Positions 47,218-56,113 of a DNA stretch of 64,000 nt are shown in pieces. The notes under the pieces were generated by a model. It did not search any database. It was not told the origin of the DNA and worked only from the letters and a program-made list of their open reading frames with translations. A program made the position numbers and the translations under genes. This DNA is from Hyphomicrobium nitrativorans NL23. GTDB taxonomy: Bacteria > Pseudomonadota > Alphaproteobacteria > Rhizobiales > Hyphomicrobiaceae. Position 1 is the first letter of the stretch; the number at the start of each line of letters is the position of its first letter. Location of the stretch: the NCBI RefSeq assembly GCF_000503895.1, contig NC_022997.1:1384501-1448500 (forward strand), given 5' to 3'.

Positions 47218-47701
47218 ATTGTTCCAGGTAGTGAAGCGCCTCAGCGATCAGGTCAGGCCAACGCTGCCGGAGAATGTCAGCGCACTCGTGAAGAAGCGCT
47301 TCGTCTATTTCTCCGGCCCTCTCACGATCGGTGGCCGACATGGTGTTCGGATCATTGTCTACCTGGTCGAGCAAGCTGTACGAGCAAAAATATTCCTCAT
47401 CAGCAAGGCTTTCAGCGACTATTCCCGCAACACCCATAAGCTGCTTGTTGCGCCCATGTAGGCGCGGAAAAAAGGAAGCTCGACCGCGGATAAGCTTCTT
47501 GTCTAGAGGGTGAGCGTCTTCGCAGAGCCAGATATCGGCAAACGACTTTTCGACCCCGACATGATCGCCAACGATCAAGTGGCCGCACTCGTGAATTAGG
47601 GTGCCTCGGAGATCGAAGGCGATCAGCTTGTCGCGCGGCGGGACGGTTAGTGCGCCCACCAAGTCGTCGTCATGGTCCCAAACGGGTGCTAACTCAGTCA
47701 T
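47123..47701 (-). CDS. HExxH-motif protein (M41-like zincin)
   Basis: 192-residue protein with LIHECGHLIVGD near residue 36, an HExxH zinc-binding motif, and a later acidic stretch (VAESLADEEYF) that could supply the third ligand. The arrangement recalls the isolated M41 (FtsH-like) peptidase domain seen in some phage and mobile elements. No membrane segment. The start overlaps the stop of the 47698 gene by 4 bases. A second protein of similar design lies at 57297 in the same element. Confidence 0.65.
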   Translation of the reverse strand: MTELAPVWDHDDDLVGALTVPPRDKLIAFDLRGTLIHECGHLIVGDHVGVEKSFADIWLCEDAHPLDKKLIRGRASFFPRLHGRNKQLMGVAGIVAESLADEEYFCSYSLLDQVDNDPNTMSATDRERAGEIDEALLHECADILRQRWPDLIAEALHYLEQFEKSHADDGDVVGAAPSVRVDLERIASRFHS

Positions 47702-47964
47702 ATCGCCCCCCCCTTGCTGCTGTTGTGGTTGATCTGACGCGGTGCTTCGCCTGTGAGCTGGATCGGCTCGGCCAGGGCATTCTTCGCCCTGAACTCCTCA
47801 AGGATACGCTTCGCCCGTGCCGTCGCGCCGTTACGGCGCGCGGCTTCGACTTCACGCTCAAGGCGGTCGAGGATTGGGGCATAGACCTCACCGTGGCGCA
47901 GCACGATCTGCGCCACGAAAGCGAGGGCTTGCTCAAGCTTTTCCAGAGAGGGAGGAGATTGCAT
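47698..47964 (-). CDS. Small helical hypothetical protein
   Basis: 88 residues from the ATG at 47964 (MQSPPSLEKLEQ); an open frame continues upstream to 48150 but is less plausible. The protein is helical and charged (LDRLEREVEAARRNGATARAKRILEEFRA). No named family. It is translationally coupled to the HExxH protein through an ATGA overlap. Confidence 0.6.
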   Translation of the reverse strand: MQSPPSLEKLEQALAFVAQIVLRHGEVYAPILDRLEREVEAARRNGATARAKRILEEFRAKNALAEPIQLTGEAPRQINHNSSKGGAI

Positions 47965-48274
47965 TTCACCCCGAACTGATCGCGGGGATGGCTGCTCGCC
48001 GGTCCCCAGAACTGCGCCTAGGGATAGGATTACTAAATGACATTCGGCGAAAAAGTCAAGCGATTTCTCAGTCTGCGCACCGTCGTAGCAGTCGCCGCGT
48101 AGCGTTCGCACGCGGGCGATTTCGCAATGTCGGTAGTCATCGCGGATCATGGTAAGTCGGCGGTGCTCGCCCGTGTACGGGGCAGCATCCGCATGAGCAA
48201 TGCAGCTTGATCATGTCGCGCGCGCCGATACATCATGCGGAACACATCGGGAACGCAAGCCTGCCAACATTTAG

Positions 48275-48309
48275 TTTGACAATTATCACGGTTTAATTTT
48301 ACAATTATC
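48275..48309 (+). promoter_or_regulatory. Promoter with 13-bp direct repeats upstream of the HATPase-STAS gene
   Basis: TTGACA (48276-48281) and TACAAT (48300-48305) are separated by 18 bp, a near-consensus sigma-70-type promoter, which is rare in this GC-rich sequence. Direct repeats TTTGACAATTATC (48275-48287) and TTTTACAATTATC (48297-48309), 22 bp apart (two helical turns), overlay both elements and could bind a regulator. Confidence 0.65.
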
Positions 48310-48347
48310 TCGCTAGTTCATAAGGCTTTTTGCGTCAGGAGTGCCCC

Positions 48348-49406
48348 ATGGCCCGTCCGGTCAAGGAAGAAATACTTCGCTTCGTTCTCGACAACGTAGC
48401 ACAGCACCCCGACACGATCGTTCAGATGGTCGCCAAAGAGTTCGCGGTAACGAGACAAACCGCGACTAATTATTTGGTGCGAATGATTAGGTCCGGTGAG
48501 ATTGTTGGAAAAGGTACCACTAAGGGGCGTACCTATCACCTTAAGTCGATCGTGGACATTGTGCAGGAGGCTCCTGTCACCAGCGATATGGCTGACGACG
48601 AGATCTGGCGAGAACAATTGCTTCCGGCCGTAAAGCCGTACCTTGCGCGCAACGTGCTGGACATTTGCCAGTACGGCTTCACAGAGATGATGAATAACGT
48701 CATCGATCACTCTGAAAGCCCGAAAGTCCTTTACTGGTGTGAACTGAATGCATCGTACGTAATTCTCGGAATTAAAGATTACGGCGTCGGTATTTTTGAG
48801 AAAATTAGGAAAGCATTCGATCTGGACGATCGGCGACATGCTCTTTTGGAGCTTTCAAAAGGGAAGCTGACGACCGATGCCAGAAGGCACAGCGGGGAGG
48901 GCATATTCTTTACGTCTAGAATGATGGATCGATTTTCAATTACTTCGATTGATCTCTTCTATACGAAGGAACGCAGCGATGACGGCTGGTTGATCGATAT
49001 CGTAGAAGGTCCAGTTGACAACGGGACGACCGTTATCATGCGAATGGCGAGAAACTCGCCGCACACGAGCAAAGAAGTGTTCGACAAGTTCAGTACGGGC
49101 GAAGATTACGGATTTGCTAAAACGCATGTGCCCTTGCAGTTGGCGCGATATGAAGGAGAAAGCCTTGTCTCTAGATCGCAAGCAAGGCGCCTCATGGCCC
49201 GCGTTGAGCGTTTTCAAGAGGTTATTTTGGACTTCTCTGGTATCGACACGATCGGCCAGGCGTTTGCTGATGAGATTTTTCGCGTCTTTGCCAGCCAGCA
49301 CCCAGAAATTCGGATAATCACACTCCGCACAAATCCGGATGTCGATAAGATGATTGCCAGGGCGAAAGGGGGCGCTTCCCTCGATCCAAAGCTTCCCGGA
49401 TTTTAA
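48348..49406 (+). CDS. HTH - HATPase - STAS-like (DUF4325) protein
   Basis: 352-residue protein with three domains. Residues about 1-65 form a winged helix (IVQMVAKEFAVTRQTATNYLVRM). About 85-240 is a GHKL ATPase-like region with N-box residues in FTEMMNNVIDHSE and G motifs in IKDYGVGIFEKI and ARRHSGEGIFFTSRMMD. The C-terminal 90 residues match the STAS-like DUF4325 fold (DFSGIDTIGQAFADEIFRVF). This resembles anti-sigma kinase and anti-anti-sigma partners fused in one chain. It has its own promoter and is AT-richer than its neighbours. SD CAGGAG is 8 bases before the ATG. Confidence 0.85.
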   Translation: MARPVKEEILRFVLDNVAQHPDTIVQMVAKEFAVTRQTATNYLVRMIRSGEIVGKGTTKGRTYHLKSIVDIVQEAPVTSDMADDEIWREQLLPAVKPYLARNVLDICQYGFTEMMNNVIDHSESPKVLYWCELNASYVILGIKDYGVGIFEKIRKAFDLDDRRHALLELSKGKLTTDARRHSGEGIFFTSRMMDRFSITSIDLFYTKERSDDGWLIDIVEGPVDNGTTVIMRMARNSPHTSKEVFDKFSTGEDYGFAKTHVPLQLARYEGESLVSRSQARRLMARVERFQEVILDFSGIDTIGQAFADEIFRVFASQHPEIRIITLRTNPDVDKMIARAKGGASLDPKLPGF

Positions 49407-49476
49407 GCTGTAACCGACTTCTCTTGCTACTGATGAAGCTACTTTATGTGCACCGGCTCCCGCGGAGGTACCCGAT

Positions 49477-49965
49477 CTAAGCTCCGGGCCGGGCAACATC
49501 GATGATAAAACGGCGGTTTCCGAAAGATCGCCGATCAATCGAACGGTGGGCGCTGACGCGCTCGCCAGCCTTGGCCCTGGCGATCACCTCGCTCTGCTTC
49601 TCGTCTGGAAGGTTCACGAGCGCATCGAGTTCATCACCCTTGTCCAGCGACGTGCCAACCACTTCGGCTATCTTCGGAATGAGCCGAGCGCGGGCCGCGT
49701 CCCGACGAACCTTGCGTTCGGACTGGCCGGTCTTCGCGGCGGTATTCTCGACGAATGACGTAATGGCCAACTTGGCCGTTACGTCGCCCTTACCCTGCTT
49801 CGCATTTGCCGCTCTGGCAGAGTTGGCTTTCGCCGGTCCATTGACGCGCTCGTAAATCTCCTTCCGCCGCTGAACGTGGATGGCCCGCTCGGCCGGGGAT
49901 AGGTCGCCCCGCGATGCTCTATGGCTGCGGTCTGTGCTTCAGGCGTCTTTGTGTTCGCCGCTTGG
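49477..49965 (-). pseudogene. Second ParB-like remnant
   Basis: An open frame from a TTG at 49770 encodes the C-terminal part of a plasmid/phage ParB-like protein (SFVENTAAKTGQSERKVRRD). Immediately upstream in the same frame, DLSPAERAIHVQRRKEIYER continues the similarity without a start codon. Further upstream TAAIEHRG is in another frame. The N-terminal half is absent, because the ligase gene lies there. Confidence 0.6.
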
Positions 49966-49972
49966 GAGCGCC

Positions 49973-50584
49973 TTACTTCCAGGTCGCGCGCCACACGTGG
50001 CACTTCACTTTGATCCACCCTCGATTTTTTCCGCTGACGTAGGGCTGGTCAGTGCGTTTCGACACCACGCCTTCGAGCCCGGCTTCATCGAGCGCCTCCA
50101 GAAGTTTCAGCGGGTCGGGGAATGGTTCGGAAAGGCGCAGCACTTCGCTACGGGCCTTTTTCAGCAGGGCGCCGAGCCGCAGGCGCCGCTTGACCAGTGT
50201 CAATTCCCGCAGGTCGCGCTCGTCCACAACGAGCAGATCAAAGCACCACGCAACGCGGTCATGCTTTTGCCCCCCGGCAAGGGCTCTGAAATCAGGACGA
50301 CCGGCCGCATCGAGGGCCACACCCTCCGCGTCGATTACGCAGCTTTTGACTGGCAGCCCTGAGACCGCTCTCGCGATATCACGAAAACGCGCCGTGAAGT
50401 CCTTTCCGTTCTTGGAGTAAATCGTGACCTCCTCGCCGACCTTATGGAGTTGGAGGCGATAGCCGTCGAACTTGACCTCGTGGATCCAGCCCTTGCCGGT
50501 GGGCGGCGCGCTTTGCTCGATGGGCTCGGACGGCCGGATAAACTCGTCTATCGCGTCTCGTGCGCGGCGATCCAGATGGGTCAT
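49973..50584 (-). CDS. ATP-dependent DNA ligase, adenylation domain (stand-alone)
   Basis: 203-residue ligase domain. Nucleotidyltransferase motifs: I HEVKFDGYRLQLHK with the AMP-accepting lysine near residue 38, III SCVIDAEGVAL, IV LEGVVSKR, V GWIKVKC. No OB fold follows; the protein stops at KCHVWRATWK, about ten residues shorter than related stand-alone ligase domains from memory. It overlaps the LigD gene start-to-stop (ATGA), giving one operon with ku. Role: sealing ends in non-homologous end joining. Confidence 0.87.
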   Translation of the reverse strand: MTHLDRRARDAIDEFIRPSEPIEQSAPPTGKGWIHEVKFDGYRLQLHKVGEEVTIYSKNGKDFTARFRDIARAVSGLPVKSCVIDAEGVALDAAGRPDFRALAGGQKHDRVAWCFDLLVVDERDLRELTLVKRRLRLGALLKKARSEVLRLSEPFPDPLKLLEALDEAGLEGVVSKRTDQPYVSGKNRGWIKVKCHVWRATWK

Positions 50585-52203
50585 CGCTTTGCGCCTACGA
50601 GGCGGCGGATCGCGTCCTTCAACGAGCGGGCGCCGCTGTCGTAGTCACGCCATGCTTCGGATCGCGCGATCAACTTCGGCACAGTGCGGAGCGTGAAGCG
50701 CGAGGGATCAAGCCCGCGACGCACTTGGCCCCAGGTGAGCGGCATCGACACGAGCGCGCCGGGCCGCGCGCGTGGAGAGAGGGGCGCCACGGCGGTCGCC
50801 ATGCGGTCGTTGCGCAGGTAGTCGAGAAAGATGCGCCGACGTCTCAGAGACCTCGTCATCTTGATCAGGTAACGGTCGGGGCTGTCATGGGCCATCTGAG
50901 CGCAGACGGTTTGAGCAAACATCTTGGCTTCATCCCACCCGATGCCGTGAGAGCGCTTCGGATCGAGTGGCACGGTGACGTGCAGCCCTTTCCCTCCCGT
51001 GGTCTTGCAGAAGGGCACGAGGCCGAGCTTTTCTAGCCTGCCGCGTAGCTCGATCGCGGCAGCAACAACGTCATCAAATGCGACGCCCGATCCCGGATCG
51101 AGATCGAAAACCAGTCGGCCGGGAACGTCAGTTGCGTCTGGGGCTGAATTCCAAGGATGAAATTCGAGCGCCGACATCTGCGCCATGCCTACCAGACCTT
51201 CGACACTGTCGATCTGAATGTATGGCTTTCTGTCGCCGCCGACCTCCACCTCAGTCACACCCTCGGGCGTTCGTTGCAGCGCGTGGCGCTGAAAGAAGAT
51301 TTCACCTTTTATGCCGTCCGGCGCCCTCACGACCGAGCACGGCCGACCCGCGAGATGGCCGATCATCCACGGCCCGATCGCTTCCAGGTAACGCGCGAGA
51401 TCCCGTTTGGTCGTCGCAGGATTGGTCTTCGTGCGGGGCCACAGCACTCTATCGGGGTTTGAAATCTTCACGCTGAGCACGGCGGTTGCATCCTGCGACC
51501 GTGGCTTCTCAATTGGCTGTGAATGCCAAATCGCATCGGCCTTTCCACGCCGACGTCCGTCGAGCATGAATGCTTCGGGCGCGCGCCCGGTGCCTTTCGC
51601 GATTTCGGCCATCGTTCGATCCGATGCCACGGAACGATCCTGCTTCAAGAGCGCATCGTTATCGCCGCCCCGCGCATAGATGTCGCGATGCTTTATGAAA
51701 AGCCAGTTGTTGCGCTTGCTTCCGGTGCGGTCGCGCTTCATGCGCACCAGCACCCACCCGCCTTGAAGTTTCGATCCTGCAAGGACCAGCTTAAGTTCGC
51801 CGTCGCGAAGCGCGTCTCGCACAGGCTTGTCGCCCTCCGGCAGCCAGAACCCTCGGTCCCAAACCATTACCGTGCCGCCGCCATACTCGCCCTTCGGTAT
51901 CGTGCCCTCGAAGTCGCCGTAGTCGAGCGGGTGATCTTCAACCTCAACCGCTAAGCGCTTCTCACCTGGATCGAGAGAAGGGCCGCGCGTCACCGCCCAA
52001 CATTTGAAAGCTCCGTCGATCTCAAGGCGAAGATCATAATGAAGCCGAGTAGCGTCGTGTTTCTGGATCACGAAGCGCGGGTACGAGCCTGGGCGCACGT
52101 TCTGAGCGCCGCTCGGCTCCTCAGTTCGGGTGAAGTCGCGCTTTGCACGATATGGCAGGAGCGTGTTGCGGGAGCGCTCCGACTTCCTACCCGAGCGCGC
52201 CAT
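50581..52203 (-). CDS. ligD: LigD, phosphoesterase-polymerase form
   Basis: 540-residue end-joining protein. An N-terminal 3'-phosphoesterase domain (about 35-150) has the catalytic residues in VIQKHDATRLHYDLRLE and VEDHPLDYGDFEG. The primase-like polymerase domain (about 265-530) has SNPDRVLWP, GEIFFQRHA, the metal Asp pair in LVFDLDPG, and TTGGKGLHV. No ligase domain is attached; it is encoded by the next gene. The ATG at 52203 is 2 bp from the ku stop codon. The order PE-POL plus separate LIG differs from the single-chain LIG-PE-POL of Pseudomonas and POL-PE-LIG of mycobacteria. Confidence 0.92.
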   Translation of the reverse strand: MARSGRKSERSRNTLLPYRAKRDFTRTEEPSGAQNVRPGSYPRFVIQKHDATRLHYDLRLEIDGAFKCWAVTRGPSLDPGEKRLAVEVEDHPLDYGDFEGTIPKGEYGGGTVMVWDRGFWLPEGDKPVRDALRDGELKLVLAGSKLQGGWVLVRMKRDRTGSKRNNWLFIKHRDIYARGGDNDALLKQDRSVASDRTMAEIAKGTGRAPEAFMLDGRRRGKADAIWHSQPIEKPRSQDATAVLSVKISNPDRVLWPRTKTNPATTKRDLARYLEAIGPWMIGHLAGRPCSVVRAPDGIKGEIFFQRHALQRTPEGVTEVEVGGDRKPYIQIDSVEGLVGMAQMSALEFHPWNSAPDATDVPGRLVFDLDPGSGVAFDDVVAAAIELRGRLEKLGLVPFCKTTGGKGLHVTVPLDPKRSHGIGWDEAKMFAQTVCAQMAHDSPDRYLIKMTRSLRRRRIFLDYLRNDRMATAVAPLSPRARPGALVSMPLTWGQVRRGLDPSRFTLRTVPKLIARSEAWRDYDSGARSLKDAIRRLVGAKR

Positions 52204-52204
52204 G

Positions 52205-53065
52205 TCAAGCTCGCTTCTTGGCGCCACGGCGCGCGGGTGAGCTGCGACGCGCTGTCTTCTTTGGTTTCTCTGCGCCCGATGCGCCACCCCGAACGCTCTT
52301 CTTCAAGGCCTCCATGAGGTCGATAATGTTGCCGCCTCTGGGGCCATCCTCTTCGCGGGCGACGATCTTGCGTCCCTTCAGCTTGTCTCGGATGAGCGCC
52401 TTAAGCGCCGTCGCATAGTGGTCCTCGAACTTCTCCGGGCGGAACGGACCCGACTTTTTCTCGATGAGCTGGACGGCGAGATCCACCATCTCCTTATCGG
52501 GCTTTGCGTTCGGCACTTCGTCGAAGAAGTCTGCGGGCTGTCTCAGCTCCTCCGCATAGCGGAGCATTTCCATAACCATGCCGTCTTCGAGCGGCGCGAT
52601 GGCGACCAGCCATTCGCGCCCAGAGATGGTGATCTGGGCGATGCCAACTTTACCTGTCTTCCGAAGCGCATCGCGAATGACGACGAAGCCCTCTCCGGAG
52701 AGCGGGTCCGACGGCACGATGAAATAGGGGCGCTCGAAGTAGCGGTAGTCAATGTCCTTGGCGTCAATGAACTGCACGAGATCGATGGTCTTCTTACTGT
52801 CGAGCTTGACCGCGTCGATCTCCTCCGGGTCAAGGGTGACGTAGGTGTCCTGATCGACCTCGTAGCCTTTAACGATATCGGCGTTGTCGATAACGCCTAT
52901 CCCTTGGACGATTTTTTGATAGTTAACACGCTTGCCAGAGGGCTTGTGGATCTGGCGGAACGAGATGTCCGCTTTGCTCTCCACCGCATTGTAGATCTCT
53001 ACGCCGATCGTCACGAGAGACAGTCTGAGAAACCCCTTCCAATATGCGCGGGCTCTCTTAGGCAT
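52205..53065 (-). CDS. ku: Ku DNA end-binding protein
   Basis: 286-residue bacterial Ku, which rings double-strand ends and recruits LigD. Family features: WKGFLRLSLVTIGVEIYNAVE at the start, ISFRQIHKPSGKRVNYQKIV, KGYEVDQDTYVTLDPEEI and FDEVPNAKPDKEMVDLA. The C-terminal 35 residues are K/R/A-rich, the DNA-binding tail of many Ku proteins. I chose the ATG at 53065; the upstream open frame is not conserved. First gene of ku - ligD - ligase. Confidence 0.95.
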   Translation of the reverse strand: MPKRARAYWKGFLRLSLVTIGVEIYNAVESKADISFRQIHKPSGKRVNYQKIVQGIGVIDNADIVKGYEVDQDTYVTLDPEEIDAVKLDSKKTIDLVQFIDAKDIDYRYFERPYFIVPSDPLSGEGFVVIRDALRKTGKVGIAQITISGREWLVAIAPLEDGMVMEMLRYAEELRQPADFFDEVPNAKPDKEMVDLAVQLIEKKSGPFRPEKFEDHYATALKALIRDKLKGRKIVAREEDGPRGGNIIDLMEALKKSVRGGASGAEKPKKTARRSSPARRGAKKRA

Positions 53066-53149
53066 GACGCAAACTCCAACATTAGGGGCCCGAAACGGGC
53101 ACGACCTATCGTTGGAAACGCCTGATTGTGTCACAAAGTTTCCGCCGGA

Positions 53150-53400
53150 CTTCGATGAGCGGTGCAATCCGCCTTCCGGTCAAAGGCTGAAACCAGTGGC
53201 GTCTGCCGCCTCACCCAGCAGATCAAGCTTTTCTCGCCGCTAGCCTCCGCAGGACACGTGCGCACGAGCCAATACGCCTCTTCGGGTGTCCCCGTCAGCC
53301 ACGTCTCGGAAATCGCTCTCATCCGACAACAGCACCGGCATCCGGTCGCGCACGTTCGTTACCGGGTTCGGCGTGAGGCCCAGACGATCGTCGTTGCGCC
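53150..53400 (-). pseudogene. SRAP (HMCES/YedK-like) C-terminal remnant
   Basis: On the minus strand, LTPNPVTNVRDRMPVLLSDE is in one frame and continues, after a one-base shift, as WLTGTPEEAYWLVRTCPAE in another. This matches the C-terminal part of SRAP proteins (DRMPVIL-x-W-L-x-A-x-L pattern), which shield abasic sites in single-stranded DNA. The N-terminal half with the catalytic Cys2 is missing. SRAP genes often sit beside ku and ligD (established association). Confidence 0.65.
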
Positions 53401-53419
53401 GACCACGGCCCGAGAGCGC

Positions 53420-53794
53420 CTAATCCGCTGCCGCACGGGGGCGAAGTGCGACAACGACAGCATCGACACGCTCCTTCGGCTCCGGCGGCGCGCTGGCCTT
53501 CCGAAGCGCGTCTTCGATATCGAGCCCTTCCGCGAGGAGCCGAACTACTTCAGCCTCGACGCCGCGAGACCGAGGATCAGTCAGAGCGATCGCGGCCCGG
53601 CGGAGCGCTTCAGCGACGCCAAGGACGTATCCCGCGGCGAATGGTACGCGCTCGCCCGGACATTCCTCGTCCGCCCCAACGAAGGCGACGTACGCGCGCG
53701 TAGCCCGACCCAAAGCAGCTTCCGAGAACACAGTATGGAACTGGGCTGCGCCTTCGCGGGCGACCACCTCCGCCATCGCCTTTTGAATGCTCAT
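53420..53794 (-). CDS. Small phage-region hypothetical protein
   Basis: 124-residue helical, alanine-rich protein (MSIQKAMAEVVAREGAAQF) with no signal peptide or membrane segment. It starts 12 bp after the tape measure gene ends, in the same direction, as downstream tail genes do. No named family. Confidence 0.6.
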   Translation of the reverse strand: MSIQKAMAEVVAREGAAQFHTVFSEAALGRATRAYVAFVGADEECPGERVPFAAGYVLGVAEALRRAAIALTDPRSRGVEAEVVRLLAEGLDIEDALRKASAPPEPKERVDAVVVALRPRAAAD

Positions 53795-53806
53795 CGCGCG
53801 CTCCCG

Positions 53807-56113
53807 TTAGTAGCCAAAGCCAGTTCGCGCGTCGGCGAAGACGCCGCGGAAAACATCTTGTGCCGCCCGCTCCATTTCACGCCTGATCGTTGCGAGCAGC
53901 GACGAGGGATCGGTCGCTCCATTGATCGTGAAGTGCTGCGTGACGTTGATCGGGCCAGAGCTACCGCCAGTACCAACACCAACGTCCGTGCGCGGGTGAA
54001 TGTAGCCACTCGATCCGGGCGTAAAGATCTCCGGGCGCTTCTCGCCGACGATGTACGACCGTCCCCGCGACACAGGTCCGCCGCGAACGCGTGCCGGAGG
54101 AGCCGCGCCACCACTCTGCGCAGAAGGCGCAGCACCGCGACCGCTCGGCATGGCAGGGGCACTTCCGCCACCCCATGAGAGTGCATTTGAGATCGCGCTG
54201 CCGAACCGGACGGCCATGTCGACCGCCGACGAGAGGAAGCCGACTACACGTGACAGCGCGCCGATTACGGCGTTGACGCCGCTGGCTACGGTGCCACCGA
54301 TCGTTTCCCCCCACGATTTCCACATCTCATCTGAGGCTTGCAACGGGCCGACTAGGCCAGAGATCGCGGATGAGATCCGTTCGGCGAAGTTGGCGATCGG
54401 TTCGAATGCTTTCGCAGCCGGTCCTAGTCCTTTCGCGAAGCCGTCCGCGATGCCGGAGAACATCGCCTTGATCCCGGACCAGTTCTGGTAGATCGCCGTC
54501 CCGGCCGCAGCGATGGCGCCGACGGCCAATCCGACGCCGCTAAACATGAGAGCGCCCTTCAAGACGGCAAAGGCGCCAGCAAGCAGCTTGGCAGGGGCGA
54601 GAAGCGACACCAGCGACGCTCCTATCGCTTTGAATGCACCACCCTTCCCGAGGATCGCAGCGGACGCGGCGAAGCCTACCATCGCGGTGCGGGCCGCGCG
54701 GAGCGCGGCGGCGAGTGGAGCGATAGTGACAAACGCCAGGGCGCGTCCGACGAATAGGGCCGCGTTCGCGATCGACAAGAGCCCGCCATATGCAAGGCGC
54801 CCGGCGATCCCGAGACCGAGTAGGCCGACGCGCAAGCCGATCAGCGCGGCCGCCGCGCCGAGCGTTGCGACGATGACCCCAGAGTTGGCTTCCGAAAATT
54901 CGGTTAGTCGCTTCGCGAACGGGCCAAGGAAATTCAAGCCCTTCTTGAGGTTCGGGAGCAAAGTGCCCGCGAGCGCGAGCCCGATGTCTTTCACGCGGTT
55001 CTTGAATAACCGCCACGCATAAGCCGTCGTTTGCGCCCGCCGCTCAAATTCCTTGCCCACACTGTTTGCGTATTCTTGCTCTTCGGCAACGAGACGCAGC
55101 GCATCTTGAAGAAGCTCGACGTTGTTCAGCAGCGGCGCAAGGGCGCGCGCTTCATCGCCGAACAGATCGGACATCACCGACGCCTGCATATATTCCGGCA
55201 GCTCCCCGAGCCGCTGGATCACGTCAAGCGTCGTGCCGACCGCATCCTTCTGCATCGCCTTCGCGACGCCAGTCGAGGTCAGACCGAGCTTCTTATAGGC
55301 ACTCTGCATCCGCTTCGGAGCGCTTGCGCCTTTGGTCAATGCGCGGCCCATGTTGCGGAAGCTCGTCGCCGCCACTTCGGACTGCGCACCCGCGCCGATC
55401 ATCGCGGCGCCGAACGCGAGCGTCTGTTCCTTTGCAAATCCGAAAAATTCGCCTTGGGACGCGACACGCCTCGTGTAATCAACTAGGTCGTGCGAGCTTG
55501 CAGCGGTATTGTCACTGACGTGATTGATCGCGTCAGCGTAAAGAGCTGTCTGCTTGTTGGTGAGACCGAGCGCTGCGCGGATCTTCGCGAGGTTCTCGCC
55601 CGCCTGCTGTCCAGTCATTTCCCAAGCGACCGCTGCCTTAGCGGTCATTTTAGTAAAGCCTTCTAAGTCAACCTCCGGCACACCGGACTGTGCGGCGGCG
55701 GCAGCGAGGGCGGCAAGCTCATCGACAGCAACAGGTATCTCATCGGTCGCGATGCGACGGAGCGACTTCCCGAATTTCGCAAGCTCGGTGTCATCGAACG
55801 AGGTGACTTTGGCCACGTCGGCAAGAGCGCTTTCGAACGATACCGCCGGGCCGACGACGCCCGTGAAGCCGCCTTTAAGAGCCCACGCACCGGCCGCCGC
55901 CGCGAACATCTTGTTCTGAAGACCGGCGATCGCGGCGCTGTTGCGCTTGCTCGCCTCGGTGACCCGCTGCTGCATCGCAACGAGCCCGCCACCGATTGCC
56001 CCGTTATTCGAGGCGCGGTTCAGGCGACCGAGGGCGCCCGCTGCGGCACGAGCCGGGCCGGAAACGCCGTCGATCAGGCGGACGATCAATCTTGAAGTCA
56101 GATCAGCCATCAC
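53807..56113 (-). CDS. Phage tail tape measure protein
   Basis: 768-residue protein that sets tail length. The conserved N-terminal part has VSFESALADVAKVTSFDD and LRRIATDEIPVAVDELAALA, and the MGRALTKGASAPKRM region typical of the TP901 family. Hydrophobic alanine/glycine-rich segments follow (about 420-570), as in other tape measure proteins, and a glycine-rich C-terminus ends with RGRSYIVGEKRPEIFTPG. It starts with GTG or ATG (56113 or 56110), overlapping the gpE-like gene. For a full-size siphophage 768 residues is modest. Confidence 0.88.
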   Translation of the reverse strand: MMADLTSRLIVRLIDGVSGPARAAAGALGRLNRASNNGAIGGGLVAMQQRVTEASKRNSAAIAGLQNKMFAAAAGAWALKGGFTGVVGPAVSFESALADVAKVTSFDDTELAKFGKSLRRIATDEIPVAVDELAALAAAAAQSGVPEVDLEGFTKMTAKAAVAWEMTGQQAGENLAKIRAALGLTNKQTALYADAINHVSDNTAASSHDLVDYTRRVASQGEFFGFAKEQTLAFGAAMIGAGAQSEVAATSFRNMGRALTKGASAPKRMQSAYKKLGLTSTGVAKAMQKDAVGTTLDVIQRLGELPEYMQASVMSDLFGDEARALAPLLNNVELLQDALRLVAEEQEYANSVGKEFERRAQTTAYAWRLFKNRVKDIGLALAGTLLPNLKKGLNFLGPFAKRLTEFSEANSGVIVATLGAAAALIGLRVGLLGLGIAGRLAYGGLLSIANAALFVGRALAFVTIAPLAAALRAARTAMVGFAASAAILGKGGAFKAIGASLVSLLAPAKLLAGAFAVLKGALMFSGVGLAVGAIAAAGTAIYQNWSGIKAMFSGIADGFAKGLGPAAKAFEPIANFAERISSAISGLVGPLQASDEMWKSWGETIGGTVASGVNAVIGALSRVVGFLSSAVDMAVRFGSAISNALSWGGGSAPAMPSGRGAAPSAQSGGAAPPARVRGGPVSRGRSYIVGEKRPEIFTPGSSGYIHPRTDVGVGTGGSSGPINVTQHFTINGATDPSSLLATIRREMERAAQDVFRGVFADARTGFGY

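Noticed and set aside
47698-48150. Longer form of the small helical gene, starting at 48150
   Set aside because: The upstream 62 codons are cysteine- and arginine-rich and unlike the helical body; the ATG at 47964 fits better.
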